A stretch of DNA of 20,000 nt from Conus ventricosus (taxonomy: Eukaryota; Mollusca; Gastropoda; Neogastropoda; Conidae), in the NCBI GenBank assembly GCA_018398815.1, contig JAFLJL010013895.1, positions 7,501-27,500 of the forward strand. The letters run 5' to 3'. The translations under genes were made by a program, and so were the position numbers. Within the stretch, counting starts at the first letter, position 1; every line of letters starts with the position of its first letter. The notes below the pieces were generated by a model that had not been told where the DNA came from, ran no database searches, and was given only the letters and a program-made list of their open reading frames with translations. Shown here in pieces: positions 1 to 9,125 of this stretch.

Positions 1-770
1 GTGGTAAATTATAATAAGTGTTTAACTGTTGTGAAAATGTTTCCCTTTCCCCCCTAAAAAAAGCGGTGCTAGTTGTTTAAAAAAATTTTTAAAAGCAAAA
101 CAATCCTTCCCGCGTTGATTGGGGGGGCGTTTGTTTTGAGACGCTCAAGTCATTTTTTAAAAGAAAAAAACCGCGTCAAAAAATGGTTCATTTTCGACGC
201 GGGTGAAAGGGCTGATTGTATGCTAGGAAACTCATTCAATTTGGGTTTGTTTTTTATAACTACCCAAAAATTTTCACAAGTAGGAATCAGTAAAAAGGGA
301 ACGGGGTTTTACAAACCCCAAAGTTTTCTTTAAAGGGCTCATGCAAAGGGTAGGATTTTGGGTGCCCGGCAAAAAAACTAGATAGCCTGGGAAAATCAAA
401 GTCATTCCCGGATGGAGAGGTGTAGTGTTTTAGCCAGCACTATCTCCTTTTAAATGCTCCAAATATACAATGCGGATGTACATTCGGGCGATTAAAAAGG
501 CCCCAAAAAAGGTGGGCTACACCAAAACTGCTTTTAACTTGCCAAACCCCAGTTGAAAACCCTGGTTGAAAAAAAGAGGAGCCAGCGCAAATACCCAAAA
601 ACGCCCCTATGTATCATTTGACCTCCCAAAGTCAGCGGGTAAAGGGGTTCAAGTGTTCACATAGGACTTTGACCTGAAAAAGCGCAGCAAAAAAACTGGG
701 CCCAAAACCCGGACCCTGTTGATCACGGGGCCTAGTTGATCGAGGTGAAATCCGCCTTGCTTTAAAAAAA

Positions 771-930
771 GCCGTTCATGCTTTTGAACGGGCCCTTTTT
801 TTTAGTGCAAGAGGAGGGGTTTTAAAAACCCCCTTGCTGGGCTGTACTAAAATAGCCGTTCATGCCCTGAATGTCCCATTTTAGCAGCAAGAGGGTGCGG
901 TACTGCCTGTACCCTTTCTATGTGCGGACC
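771..930. repeat. Degenerate ~84-bp direct duplication
   Basis: The 10-mer gccgttcatg occurs at 771 and again at 855. After each copy the same order of elements follows with mismatches and length changes: a tgaa-type segment, a ccc-ttttt or ccc-atttta segment, then gcaagagg. This looks like an old tandem duplication with a period near 84 bp. Origin and function are unknown. Confidence 0.4.
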
Positions 931-950
931 CTAAGGGAGGGAAACCCCCG

Positions 951-1004
951 GCACCACCCCCCCCTACTACCCCCCCCCCACCCCACCCCCCCAACCCCCC
1001 GCCT
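951..1004. repeat. C-rich low-complexity tract
   Basis: An almost pure cytosine tract broken by single A or T bases, including one run of eleven C. The opposite strand is therefore G-rich and could form G-quadruplex-type structures. It lies in a region with suspicious homopolymers, so its exact length is unreliable. Confidence 0.7.
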
Positions 1005-1057
1005 GCACACACTCAAGTCACTTCTAAAATTCTTTTAAATCAAATCACCCCAAAAAA

Positions 1058-1240
1058 ATTTAAGTTCTTACTCAAGTTCTTACTCAATCACTTTAAGTTT
1101 TACCAAAATTTTTCCCTTTAAATTTTCCCCAAATACTTTTTAAGTTCTTACTCAAGTCATCCCCCCAAATCAATTCTAAGTTTTTACTTAAGTCATCCCC
1201 CCAAATCCCCTCAAGTTTTTACCAAGTCACCTCAAGATTG
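1058..1240. repeat. Imperfect ~38-bp tandem repeat (AAGTYNTTACTCAAGTCA-type)
   Basis: The words aagttcttactcaag and agtcatccccccaaatc recur with variable spacing. Clear copies lie at about 1061, 1073, 1141-1171 and 1179-1207, and a weaker one near 1211. The two best copies are separated by about 38 bp. The array is degenerate and has no coding potential. Confidence 0.45.
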
Positions 1241-1874
1241 TAATTAAGCACCCCTTTGTACAACCAAATTCTTTTTAAGTTTTCTTATAAATTTTCAGGA
1301 AAAAAAAAAAAATTTCAATCTTTGTTTTTGTTTAAAAAGTAGATGTTTTTTTTAGTACCCCATAGCCTTAAAAAAGCGTTTTCGTCGAGGATGTTTGCTC
1401 AACTCCTTTTGGGGCGAGGGGCCCGGGCACTAGATTTAATGAAATTCTTAAAATCGTAAGCAAAAACCCCATTTTATTACAAAATTTTGGGCAGGAAATT
1501 TTTTTTTATAGCTCCCTGGCTTTTTTATTGACTCCCTATTTTAAAAAAAATAAAAGCCGCCATGGTCTTTTTAAACAAAGAAAAAAAAATTTTTTAAAAA
1601 ATTTAAAAATTTTTTAAAAATTATTGTTTTTAAAAGGATTTAAAAAGATCTTTTTTGTTTGGGGGGTTCTGGCATGTTTTTTTTTTCAGCTTCTGTATTA
1701 GTGGGTTTTGGGTTTTTTTTTACTGCTTTGGGTTTTTTTTTGCCAAATTTTTTATATATTTTTTTAAACCTTAAAAAAACCGCCCCCCGCAGCAGGGAAG
1801 GGGGCCAAAAAAAAACAAATCTTTTTAAAATTCAAAAAAATTTTTTCCAAAAACTTTGGTGTTATAGGGGCCCT

Positions 1875-2119
1875 TTAATCAACTTGTTCTGACTTTTTAT
1901 AGCTGGCCCTTGAAACAAATGACTGCGGATCGCTTTTTGGCGGTGTTTTGTTTTCATTTGAGTTATATTCTGTGATTGTAACATTGATTTTTTTTTGTTT
2001 GTTCCACTCTGCTAATTTTTTCCTGCTGCAACACGCCCAGGATGAGGAGGCTTTTTACTGGTCACTTTCTCCACCTGATTCAGTGTTTTCTGATTCTGCT
2101 GATTTTCTGGCTCGGTCAT
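1875..2119 (-). pseudogene. Small basic ORF of Polinton type, frameshifted
   Basis: An ATG at 2119 opens a 35-codon frame ending at 2012. It starts with a polar Q/N-rich stretch and leads into a basic segment with a GRVAAGK core. The frame breaks in a T6 run (2016-2021, A6 on the coding strand). In a neighbouring frame the coding character continues with a LAEWNK segment, breaks again around a T9 run (1988-1996), and then stays open to a stop at 1875-1877. The basic GRVAAGK/LAEWN segment resembles a small protein often found next to the integrase in animal Polintons; that is recognition from memory, not a search. Function unknown. Both breaks sit in homopolymers and could be sequencing indels. 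Confidence 0.4.
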
Positions 2120-2145
2120 TTTGAAGGGTAACAAAATCTATATGA

Positions 2146-2591
2146 TTAAAAGTAATTAATCCCACGATGCTGGCGACAATAATGTTCCAAATCTGTAATA
2201 CAGATCACACCTAGAGACTCTAATGACTTTGTTAAAACTGGGTCCTGCGTTAAATCATACATAAAATCTTGTTCAGAATCAATGGGCGCAAATCTACTAA
2301 CTAGTTTTGTGTACAAACTAAGAACCGTTTGCCCGACGCTTTTTACCATTCTCGACCCCAGTTGCGCTTCATACCTGTTGTGATACTTTACAATGTCTTG
2401 TGGCGACATTTGTTGAATCTGTTCTATGCTGAATTCATTTCCGAGGTACTGTTTTTGTTTTTCCACATGCTGCCAAAGAATACAGCCTTTCCTTTTTGGA
2501 CATAATAGCTTGGTCATCAACTTGATCATTTGTATCATAAGTTCAGGAAGGTTTAGGCTGCCCTGTAGCTGTAGTAGTCATCGCTGTTCAT
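2146..2591 (-). pseudogene. Conserved Polinton hypothetical protein (~140 aa)
   Basis: The main frame runs from an internal Met at 2538 to a stop at 2146-2148 and encodes 130 residues. It has a basic N-terminal part with a CPKRKGC segment, a helical middle, an RYEAQLGSRMVKSVGQTV segment around residues 55-72, and an acidic C-terminal half. Coding character extends upstream: ATGs at 2591 and 2581 begin short frames that join this one only after a frameshift near 2540-2550. No membrane segment and no known catalytic motif are seen. It is divergent from the gene starting at 2629, across an AT-rich spacer of 37 bp. Similar proteins occur in animal Polintons near the integrase, in my recollection; function unknown. 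Confidence 0.5.
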
Positions 2592-2628
2592 GTTTTTTTT
2601 TTAATTATAATTATTTTATTTTTTAAAA
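2592..2628. promoter_or_regulatory. Divergent AT-rich intergenic promoter region
   Basis: This 37-bp spacer between a leftward ATG (2591) and a rightward ATG (2629) consists almost only of A and T. Its right end forms TTTTAAAAATG with the start codon. It is too short for separate promoters, so transcription in both directions probably starts in or beside it. Inference from layout only. Confidence 0.35.
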
Positions 2629-2860
2629 ATGAGCACCGAAAAAAACTGTTACCAACCTTGTATACCATTCTGCTGTTATTGGGGGCCCAAGTGTAGGATA
2701 CACAATGCTCGGTAAAAGCCTGTTAAAAATAAAACCGGCAGATCTCGGCAAACTAGACTTTGAAGACTCAGCAAAGCTGATTGCTATTATTACAGCTTCA
2801 TTTGCTACGAAAGATTTTTTAGTTAAGCAAGGAATAATTCCAGACAGTATCAATATGTAA
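2629..2860 (+). pseudogene. Small conserved Polinton ORF (~76 aa), one-base frameshift
   Basis: The ATG at 2629 follows a TTTTAAAA run. After three codons the frame enters an A7 run (2639-2645). The coding signal then continues one frame over, uninterrupted to the TAA at 2858-2860. Removing a single base from the run would make one open frame of 76 codons. The body has a glycine-rich GGPSVGYTM segment (about residues 16-24), then helical KLDFEDSAKL and an alanine/isoleucine-rich ITASFATKDF segment. I recognise this as a short protein common in animal Polintons; its role is not known to me. It lies 25 bp upstream of the next gene on the same strand. The single break, in a homopolymer, makes a sequencing error plausible. 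Confidence 0.5.
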
Positions 2861-2885
2861 AATTAAAAAAAATACATTTATAAAA

Positions 2886-3292
2886 ATGGCTTCACTCGTA
2901 ATGATGATTGGCGGCGCTGTGGTTAATGCGCTTGCTTTTAGCGGAAGTAATTACGCGTTTAGTAAACTGCGGGATGACGGCGAGAGAAAAAGACATAACA
3001 AAGCTATGGAGCAACTAGCCGCAGCGCAAGATTACTATGAAAAGCAGAGAATTGAGCAGTTAGATTTTATTAACGACACACTGAAAAAACAGGGACATGC
3101 AGCTTACACATTTAAAGATGTTGATCAAGCGATAAAAGAATATATTTAGTAACAGGCAAACCAATCGAGACATTGCCCCCACCAAAATTCAGCGACTTTT
3201 ATCATCCATCAGAAAAACAAAAGATGCAAGAAATCGTGTTTATCGTCTTTGGTATGACCGTTGTGTATTTTGTTGCGCATAATATTGGCTGA
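2886..3292 (+). pseudogene. Conserved Polinton small membrane-anchored protein
   Basis: The ATG at 2886 lies in a TATAAAAATG context. The first frame encodes 87 residues: a short hydrophobic start, then a charged helix with DDGERKRHNKAMEQL (about residues 30-44) and LDFIND (about 59-64), likely coiled coil. It ends at a TAG at 3147-3149. The next frame over is open from about 3146 to a TGA at 3290-3292 and encodes a continuous C-terminal part with FSDFYHPSEKQK followed by a hydrophobic segment of about 20 residues, a likely C-terminal membrane anchor. The frameshift near 3141-3148 is not in a long homopolymer. Proteins with this charged helix plus anchor are familiar from animal Polintons; function unknown. 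The integrase starts 7 bp downstream. Confidence 0.55.
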
Positions 3293-3299
3293 ATAAAAA

Positions 3300-4249
3300 A
3301 TGAACAAAATCTATTATTCGCCAAAAGGATATTGGAAGGGAATAACAGCAATCAAAAAGCTAAGCCAAGCAGCTGGGTCAGTGAACAAACGGCAAAGGAA
3401 TGGTTATCTAAACAAGCGATTTGGCAAATTTATTTACCAGCGCCTAAACGAATACAAAGACCACACTTTGTGAACACAACGCCAAACGACACCCATCAAA
3501 TGGATCTTCTATATTTACCCCATGATACGATTAGACGAAAAAGATTTAAGTACGCACTTACAGTCATTGACATAGCTTCAAGATACAAAGATGCGGAACC
3601 ATTAACACAAAAGAGTGCTTCTGCTGTTGCTGTTGCTATACAACTAATATATCAACGAGGCCCGTTAACTTATCCTCGCATGATTCAAGTCGATGATGGA
3701 AAAGAATTTAAAGGCCAAGTGAATCAATTATTGTTAAAACATAGAGTTACCATTAAAAGAGGCATTCCGGAGTTCACAGATCACAGGCTTTGGTTGAAAA
3801 CTTTAACAAACAGTTATCTGAAAGGCTTTTCTCCTACCAGTATCATAGAGAGCTGATTGACAATTCTCGCAACACAGAATGGGTTAGAAGACTGCCCTCA
3901 GTTCTACGTGCAATGAATAATGAAGAATTTAAATTAACAGGTCTAAAACCAGTACAAGCAATCAAAAAACAAACAATAAATGCTGTTGAAGGAGACGCTT
4001 CACAGCAAACTATTACCATTTGGTTTGAAAGTAAGGTACCTTTATTTGCCGGGAGAAGCAGAAGGGGACACTCGCTTCAGGGCAACAGATCCAGTTTGGA
4101 GTGTTGACCCATATGAAATAAAAAGAATTGTAAAGATGAATCCGCCCGTGTATTATTTACGAGAAACTGACCAACAAAACAACCAGCCCCCAAAGATCTT
4201 TTGTGAAGGAAGAACTGCAATAATCCCGCCAGACACAGTTCCGCTTTAA
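3300..4249 (+). pseudogene. Retroviral-type (rve/DDE) integrase, frameshifted
   Basis: This gene would insert the element into host DNA. The start is the ATG at 3300 in AATAAAAAATG, followed by a YYSPKGYWKG segment. The frame shifts near 3370-3380 into the long middle frame, which carries the catalytic core. The first Asp is in HQMD (codon 3503-3505) and is followed by YALTVIDIASRYK. The second Asp is in the VDDGKEF segment (codon 3692-3694). A second shift near 3766-3780 moves to the frame with the catalytic Glu in LVENFN (codon 3796-3798). A third shift near 4010-4030 enters the C-terminal chromodomain-like part, with VRYLYLPGE and ATDPVWS, ending at 4247-4249. All three DDE residues persist, and the intact length would be about 315 residues, normal for Polinton integrases. 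With three shifts it cannot be made as read. Confidence 0.9.
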
Positions 4250-4277
4250 CTGATTTACGTAAATATATTTGTTTAAA

Positions 4278-4691
4278 ATGGAAGTCCAAAAGAAAGAACA
4301 TGGAACGGAGCAAGATGATAATGAAGAGAACTTGATTAATACGGAATATAATGATACGTAGTTCGCATTAGGAATTAATACGAGAATCATATGATACGTA
4401 TTTGCTGTTAAAGAAACAATTATGAGGATTCATCGCACATGGCAACTGCATCCAGATCACTTACAGCCCAAAATCCCAAATTTTGACTATCAAAATGGGA
4501 ATAAAGAATATCTTGAAATAATAAAAAAATTCGAGCGCTCAAGCAAACATGAGAAAAAATTTGATGAATTGGAGATGATATGATTGATTTTCTAGATAAA
4601 TTAAGGAAAATATGACCGATATACCCGAGGCGAAGAAGATATTAATTATGCGTTCTCCAATGCCCGATTGCATATGAAAACTCTGGTTTAA
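4278..4691 (+). pseudogene. Small acidic/helical Polinton ORF, broken
   Basis: The ATG at 4278 in GTTTAAAATG begins an acidic 27-codon frame (EQDDNEENL) ending at a TAG near 4361. After an AT-rich region, coding character resumes with a YLLLKKQL segment and then an open frame at 4422-4583 of 53 residues, with RIHRTWQLHPDHL and FERSSKHEKKFDEL. A MIDFLDKL segment overlaps its end one frame over, and a last piece with YDRYTRGEEDINYAF runs to the TAA at 4689-4691. I read this as one degraded gene of about 130 codons with at least three shifts. No catalytic motif or membrane segment is seen. Its 3' end overlaps the end of the convergent polymerase gene by about 50 bp. Confidence 0.45.
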
Positions 4692-5110
4692 CAAATACTC
4701 GTTTTGTGTTTGTTCTATCTAATGACTTCTTTGTTACAACAGTTGTGTTGATCTCATGTAGATTAGATCGTAGTTTTACGTTGTCATGATGAAAAGTAGT
4801 TTATTGAAACAATGCTTCTTTGTAGTTGTCATGCGATATGTTTGACTGCACAACACTGCGAGATATTCCCTTTGCTTTTTGATGTTTTCTCCTGGCTCGA
4901 AATACTGTACATTTTTACCTTAACCAACAAACTCCTTGATCACCCTCCAGATAATTCATCCTTCATCTTTCCTAAAACCTTCTTGTTAACGGTTGAATGC
5001 AAAAGCGAATCTTTAGGATAATCAGATGTGTCGTACCATCCCGCATCCCCTTTAGCTACTTCTAATTCCATGTCTTTATAGATATCTTCAGTAGGGATAT
5101 CTATAACAAA

Positions 5111-5128
5111 ACTGTCTGTATCTGTGTA
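5111..5128 (-). other. PolB motif C (YTDTDS) catalytic site
   Basis: Codons for Tyr-Thr-Asp-Thr-Asp-Ser read on the minus strand from 5128 to 5111. The two aspartates bind the catalytic metal ions in family B polymerases. They remain intact although the gene around them is broken. Confidence 0.9.
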
Positions 5129-6509
5129 AAGCACTCTGGATCAGGATACAAGGGCTTAAAGTAGTCATAAAGAAATTCTAACATCAAAAGCTTTGATAAT
5201 TCTAAAAAGTAAACCCAATAAAAACGGGCTTATCCAATTTGACTTTCTTTTTTTTCATCATTATGCCAAAAAGCTGATCATGAAATCTTCTGAAGTCCTG
5301 ATAATTAGGTTTAGAAGTCAGCTTAATTGCTTCGTTTCTTTGGCAACCAATCTAACATCTTTACGCTTGTGCGGATTCTCCATAGTCTTTGCAAAACAGC
5401 TGTTGTTCATCAGCTTAAAAAAAGTCTTTTTCTGAAGCATCTGTGGATTTAGTTCTGAGATCAGTGTTCTTCATTATGTATGGTTTCATGAACTGTTCTT
5501 GATCAAAAGCAATTATACGATGAACAGCTGTCAACTTCAAACCATGCCTTAAATAAAATTGTAGAAGTCTGTAATGGCAGACATAATTTTTTTTTGCCAC
5601 GAAGATTAGGCACAAGTTTAGGCGGTTCTGTTTTTGCCATCTTTAGACTTTCTGCTGCTAATGGATAGTCATTATGCAGGTCATGGAGTTCTGAGGATAT
5701 TCTAAGTCAACTTCTAGAATGAAACCATGCTGTTGATTGGCGTCAAACTGCTCAACCACTTTAATGCTTTTGAATATTATTCGTATTATCTGTGTACATT
5801 TTAAAGTTGCGTAATGGAAGTGATTGCGCCATTGCCATCCTTTACACATTGTTTGCATCTAAATACATGAGATAGTTAGCCCCTTTTACTCGGATCATAA
5901 TCATCTAGGTATTTGTTGTTTGCTTTACAGTAATGGTGCGACGCCATACTAATTCCCCCACGCAATCCGTTTTCAATCATCTGAATCATTGGTAAATCAG
6001 ACAATAAATTCAATCTGTACTCTAGTAAACTTTAAGAAAGCATCCCAACTCATCCCGGGCGCAGAAATATAATGCGCAGGATCCAGGCTATAATGTTTTA
6101 TGCAGTCTTCCTATAATTTTCAAAGACATCCGCCAACAAACTTACATCGGCCATCAAGTATGCATCATGATAGTCTCCCTCGTTTTACACTCTAACTTCT
6201 GCCACGCATCTTGAGCATGCTGGTAATCGGAGTCATGATGACCTTTCCTCTAAGACTAGAAAAGAACGCACATTTAGGAGGAAGTGTATCTTCTTCAAAC
6301 CTTTCCAACTGTTCATGTATTCATAAGGGTAAACGCCCTTTCTAAAGAGTGTTGGGTCAAAATATTCTTCCGTTATTGGGCAGGACTTTAAGGACATAGC
6401 CAGTGACTCTAACGAGCCCATCATGTGCTGCATAGAGTCATAAAAAGGGCATGTTATTTAAAGTGAAACACATGTACTTTTCTGATGACTGTGCAATGCA
6501 TGACACCCT

Positions 6510-6524
6510 GAATTTGTCGTCTAC
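6510..6524. repeat. Left target-site duplication of the retroposon (15 bp)
   Basis: The 15-mer gaatttgtcgtctac is identical to 7384-7398 beyond the poly-A tail. On the minus strand it encodes the five polymerase residues V-D-D-K-F in frame at both ends. Confidence 0.95.
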
Positions 6525-7351
6525 CAGCCGCCGTGGCGAAGTGGTTAGCGTCGCGGACTCCGGCTGGGAGGTCGGGGTTCGAATCCCCTCAGAGTCATGT
6601 GGGTTTTTTCTGCCCCGACCGGCTCCTACCCAGAGTTGAGTTTGCTGCGGACTCAGTTGGGAAGACTGGGACCACACAGTCGAGTTTCATCCACTTAATG
6701 GATGCGTTTCTGAGAGTGTTGCTCAAATTTCCTGACCAACACTGCAGGTGCCTGTATCTCTCGGGCCTGGTTGACGCCAGGATATATTATGAAAGGAAGC
6801 GTAGAGTAACAGCCTTGTCATGTAGTCTCAGACCGAAATGGAAATCCGTAGCATCATCTTAATCATCCTCATTCCCCTTGATCAGCATTAAAAAAAATGT
6901 CTCAAATTCTGTGGCCCTTCATGCCTGCTCTCATGGTGACCTCAATTTCGATGTCCTCTCCGCGTCTGTGGCTTGGTTTGCTTCCGTCGGGGTCACCGGT
7001 ATTGGCGGGTCCATGGGGCTGTCGTTGGACGGACGTGGTGGCGCCCTCCGGAGGGAGAGCTCACTCACGCCGGCTCCGCAACTAAGCAATTATTGTCGTC
7101 AGTAGGGGGCTTAGTAGGTGGTGTCCTGCGTATGTTAGATCAGAACAGGCGCCACTGAACACCACCGAAGTGACTCGGCAGCAGTGCGGTGTCTCCTCCG
7201 GTGGGTTGCCTCATGACGACTTGACACTGACTGCTCCCTGTGGATTGCTGGTGCCGGGGCTGCGGCGGGGCCGGCCCGGGGTATGGCTGTGGACGGGGTG
7301 TCGGAATGAGCGGCGTGGGTGCACTGCCTCTGAGGTAGCGCAGAGGTTGGG

Positions 7352-7383
<32 letters not shown>
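6525..7383 (+). mobile_element. tRNA-headed, poly-A retroposon (SINE-like, 859 bp)
   Basis: The insertion begins with a tRNA-like head with an A box (6534-6544) and B box (6576-6586). It continues through a GC-rich body with no credible protein and ends in an uninterrupted A run of about 27 bases (7357-7383). Perfect 15-bp direct repeats flank it, the signature of target-primed reverse transcription. It sits in the polymerase gene in the opposite orientation. At 859 bp it is longer than usual SINEs (100-500 bp), so it may be a composite of a tRNA head, one or more unrelated middle segments and a tail borrowed from a LINE. The perfect duplication and long pure poly-A suggest a fairly recent insertion, after the viral element was already in the genome. 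Confidence 0.93.
6534..6586 (+). promoter_or_regulatory. Internal RNA polymerase III promoter (A and B boxes)
   Basis: The A box TGGCGAAGTGG (6534-6544) and B box GGTTCGAATCC (6576-6586) match the tRNA consensus, 31 bases apart. They form the tRNA-derived head of the retroposon and would drive its transcription rightward. The acceptor stem does not pair convincingly, so this is not a working tRNA gene. Confidence 0.8.
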
Positions 7384-7398
7384 GAATTTGTCGTCTAC
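7384..7398. repeat. Right target-site duplication of the retroposon (15 bp)
   Basis: Exact copy of 6510-6524, immediately after the poly-A tail; together they define the insertion boundaries to the base. Confidence 0.95.
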
Positions 7399-7489
7399 TG
7401 CTTGCATTATAAGGTGAGAGTCGTAACCTCGCAAGTTGTGAAAGAATATAGGCAGCTTCCATGTCGCAGGATTAAAGTTTAGTTGAAGA

Positions 7490-7604
7490 TTGCATTTACT
7501 GTGCGCTGCTCCTCTGAACTTTCCGCTAATGTGATCATGGTCTCTTACTGTCGGATTCGCGTCCTCACTGTTAGACATTAGTTCTAAACCACAAATCCAA
7601 CAAT
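7490..7604 (-). other. Endonuclease VII-like HNH domain inside PolB
   Basis: Between exonuclease motifs I and II the polymerase frame encodes CWIC (7602-7591), then DHDH (7542-7531), then an FRGAAHSKCN segment with His at 7503-7501 and Cys-Asn at 7494-7489. Four Cys/His ligands plus the DHDH pair are the hallmarks of the recombination endonuclease VII family, a zinc-bound HNH-type nuclease of phage T4 type. Such insertions are known in Polinton polymerases. All key residues are present. Whether it cuts DNA, or only binds zinc, cannot be told from sequence. Confidence 0.7.
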
Positions 7605-8973
7605 GTGTGGCTGATTTATACTGCTCTTGGTCTTCAGGCGTCATTATGATTTCAGATAAGTTCAGATTATTAGAACAGTCTTACGCACTTGCTGCATGCG
7701 TTCTAAGAAGTATTCTGCAGCATCTGGCCCTCTATATAATTTGGCTTTGGAATGGGCGCCATCCGACCTGACAACGATAAAGGCAAATGAGCAAATCTGA
7801 TGATTACTCATTAAGACTGTTTTTCGAAGTTTTTGTGGTGCTGGCCCTTCATAAGGAACAATGAGTGATTCAAAGTCTGCGTAAACAACATATGGACTAG
7901 TTTGCAGTCGTTTCCAGTTATTAAAACTAACTTTACTGCCTTCTTTCGGCGTAATTAGTTCTGTATTACAGTCAACTGGGCTAATACAATGTTTCTTATG
8001 TTCAAGCGCGGCTTGAGGGATGGAATTCTTGTTAAACATTTTCTACAGAATTCTTGTTTATGTTCACGCTTTGAAGTATGCGCCAATAATCTACTCATTG
8101 TTCGTATCAATGTGTAATGCGGTAGCCCTGCTGGTGAAAACATCAGTAGTAAGTCAACATGATTTTTGTCTGGCTCGCCAATCGTTGGGCTGTTCTTAGA
8201 CACTTTAATGGGCTGTAGATTTGTTTCCTCATCCCATGTGTAGATATTAACAGTTATTGGTTTGTTTTGTTCTTCAAACTGATCAATTTGATCTACGCTA
8301 ACAGGAAAGGATATTCCATCGAAGTTAAGATCATTGATGTAATTCCAATAGTTAGATACTCTCTCTGCGTTTTTGCCGACATAATGCAGCCTTGCAAGAA
8401 CACACCACATAAAACATTTGTTGTCCGAATTCTTTATGTTTAGAACTGCTCTTTTTGCGACTAATGCTGGGGGCAGCGGAATGTAAGACTTGCCTACAAT
8501 CGGTGCATACTTAGCCTGTTTTAATCTGATCTCTAGGACTTCGCCCTCTGACCAACCAGAGCCTCTCATTTTGGCTTCTTCAGCGGCCACATCAAACTGT
8601 GTAAGCAGTTCGTCTGCCCAACCAGGTGTTAAGTCATTAGAGGAAAGAATAGTCTGCTGTTTAGTCGAGACCCAGACTTCTAGATTTTCTTCATTTATTG
8701 TTATATAGTCGATTAAAACAGCTAACATTACTTTAACTGGCGGGTCTATTGTTAGTTTGCCTGGAACTTGAGAAATACATGAACAACACTTGCCTGTACG
8801 TTTGTTGGATCAATGACTTCTAGATTAATATCATTTAAAGCTTTTGACAAACGCTCTCCCTTAAGCATCCTTCAAACAATTCGTCTGGTCCTTCATATAT
8901 CTTAGCCATGTTGAGTTTCTTTTCTAACTCAAAATATTTATTTAAATTAAAAAAAAATACAACGACATCGACT

Positions 8974-9125
8974 CTAGGGTCGTCTCTCAAAGTCGTCTTG
9001 ATCAAAATCAATATCAACGGTCTTTTTGTGCTGGACTCATAAACTAAAGTATAAACGCCCTTTGATGTTGTTAATGTGAGCTGTTTAGAACAGAGTTTAA
9101 TGTTTCTTTTTACTTTTTTAAACAT
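8974..9125 (-). pseudogene. Short ORF upstream of polB with acidic tail
   Basis: The ATG at 9125 begins a basic segment (MFKKVKRNIKLC) followed by a beta-type stretch. Around 9020-9045 the likely frame changes to one with an acidic, aspartate-rich end (DFDQDDFERRP) and a stop at 8974-8976, giving about 50 residues. The start overlaps the end of the upstream gene by 16 bp (9110-9125), and polB starts about 65 bp further on. The unshifted frame would instead run into polB's own start region, where hydrophobic low-complexity codons make it less likely. Function unknown; the joined reading is uncertain. Confidence 0.35.

Larger units (their letters stand above)
1..1874. other. Homopolymer-rich low-complexity region without genes
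   Basis: This stretch is dominated by runs of A, T, C and G of four to twelve bases, far more than in the rest of the window. The only open frames (73-333 and 1659-1892, + strand) have biased, homopolymer-driven composition and no recognisable motif, so I do not call them genes. It may be diverged host repeat DNA or a badly polished stretch of assembly. Three local repeat structures inside it are listed separately. The change to ordinary composition comes near 1880-1900, where remains of the viral element begin. Confidence 0.6.
4642..8909 (-). pseudogene. polB: Protein-primed family B DNA polymerase, frameshifted and interrupted
   Basis: This gene would replicate the element's DNA. The likely start is the ATG at 8909 (MAKIYEGPDELFEG). 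Recognisable parts follow on the minus strand. The N-terminal domain has the conserved NIKNSDNKCFMWCVLARL segment near 8450-8395. Next come a zinc-type FCRKCL and exonuclease motif I in YADFESLI (about 7899-7876). An endonuclease VII-like insert follows, then exonuclease motif II in HNLRGYDSHLI (about 7444-7412). A retroposon insertion (6525-7383) comes next. After it lie the APGMSWDAF and RGGISM segments, motif A in YLDANN (about 5858), motif B in KLMNNS, and motif C LYTDTDSF with the DTD triplet at 5114-5122. The gene appears to end at the TAA at 4642-4644 with a YAIGHWR-type tail. Excluding the insertion it is about 3.4 kb (about 1,135 codons), normal for Polintons. Ten or more frameshifts are present. 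Confidence 0.9.

Noticed and set aside
73..333. An 86-residue protein in the left block
   Set aside because: Composition follows homopolymers, no motif is seen, and the surrounding sequence is unreliable.
1659..1892. A 77-residue membrane-like protein
   Set aside because: The Phe-rich hydrophobic run comes from long T tracts, not from a plausible coding pattern.
6525..6600. A functional tRNA gene
   Set aside because: A and B boxes are present but the acceptor stem does not pair, and it is the head of a retroposon with poly-A and a target-site duplication. The heads at 18081 and 18881 are treated as SINEs for similar reasons.
7135..7383. C-terminal extension of the polymerase frame with a poly-Phe run
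   Set aside because: It is the retroposon's poly-A tail and body read backwards; the polymerase sequence stops at the target-site duplication.
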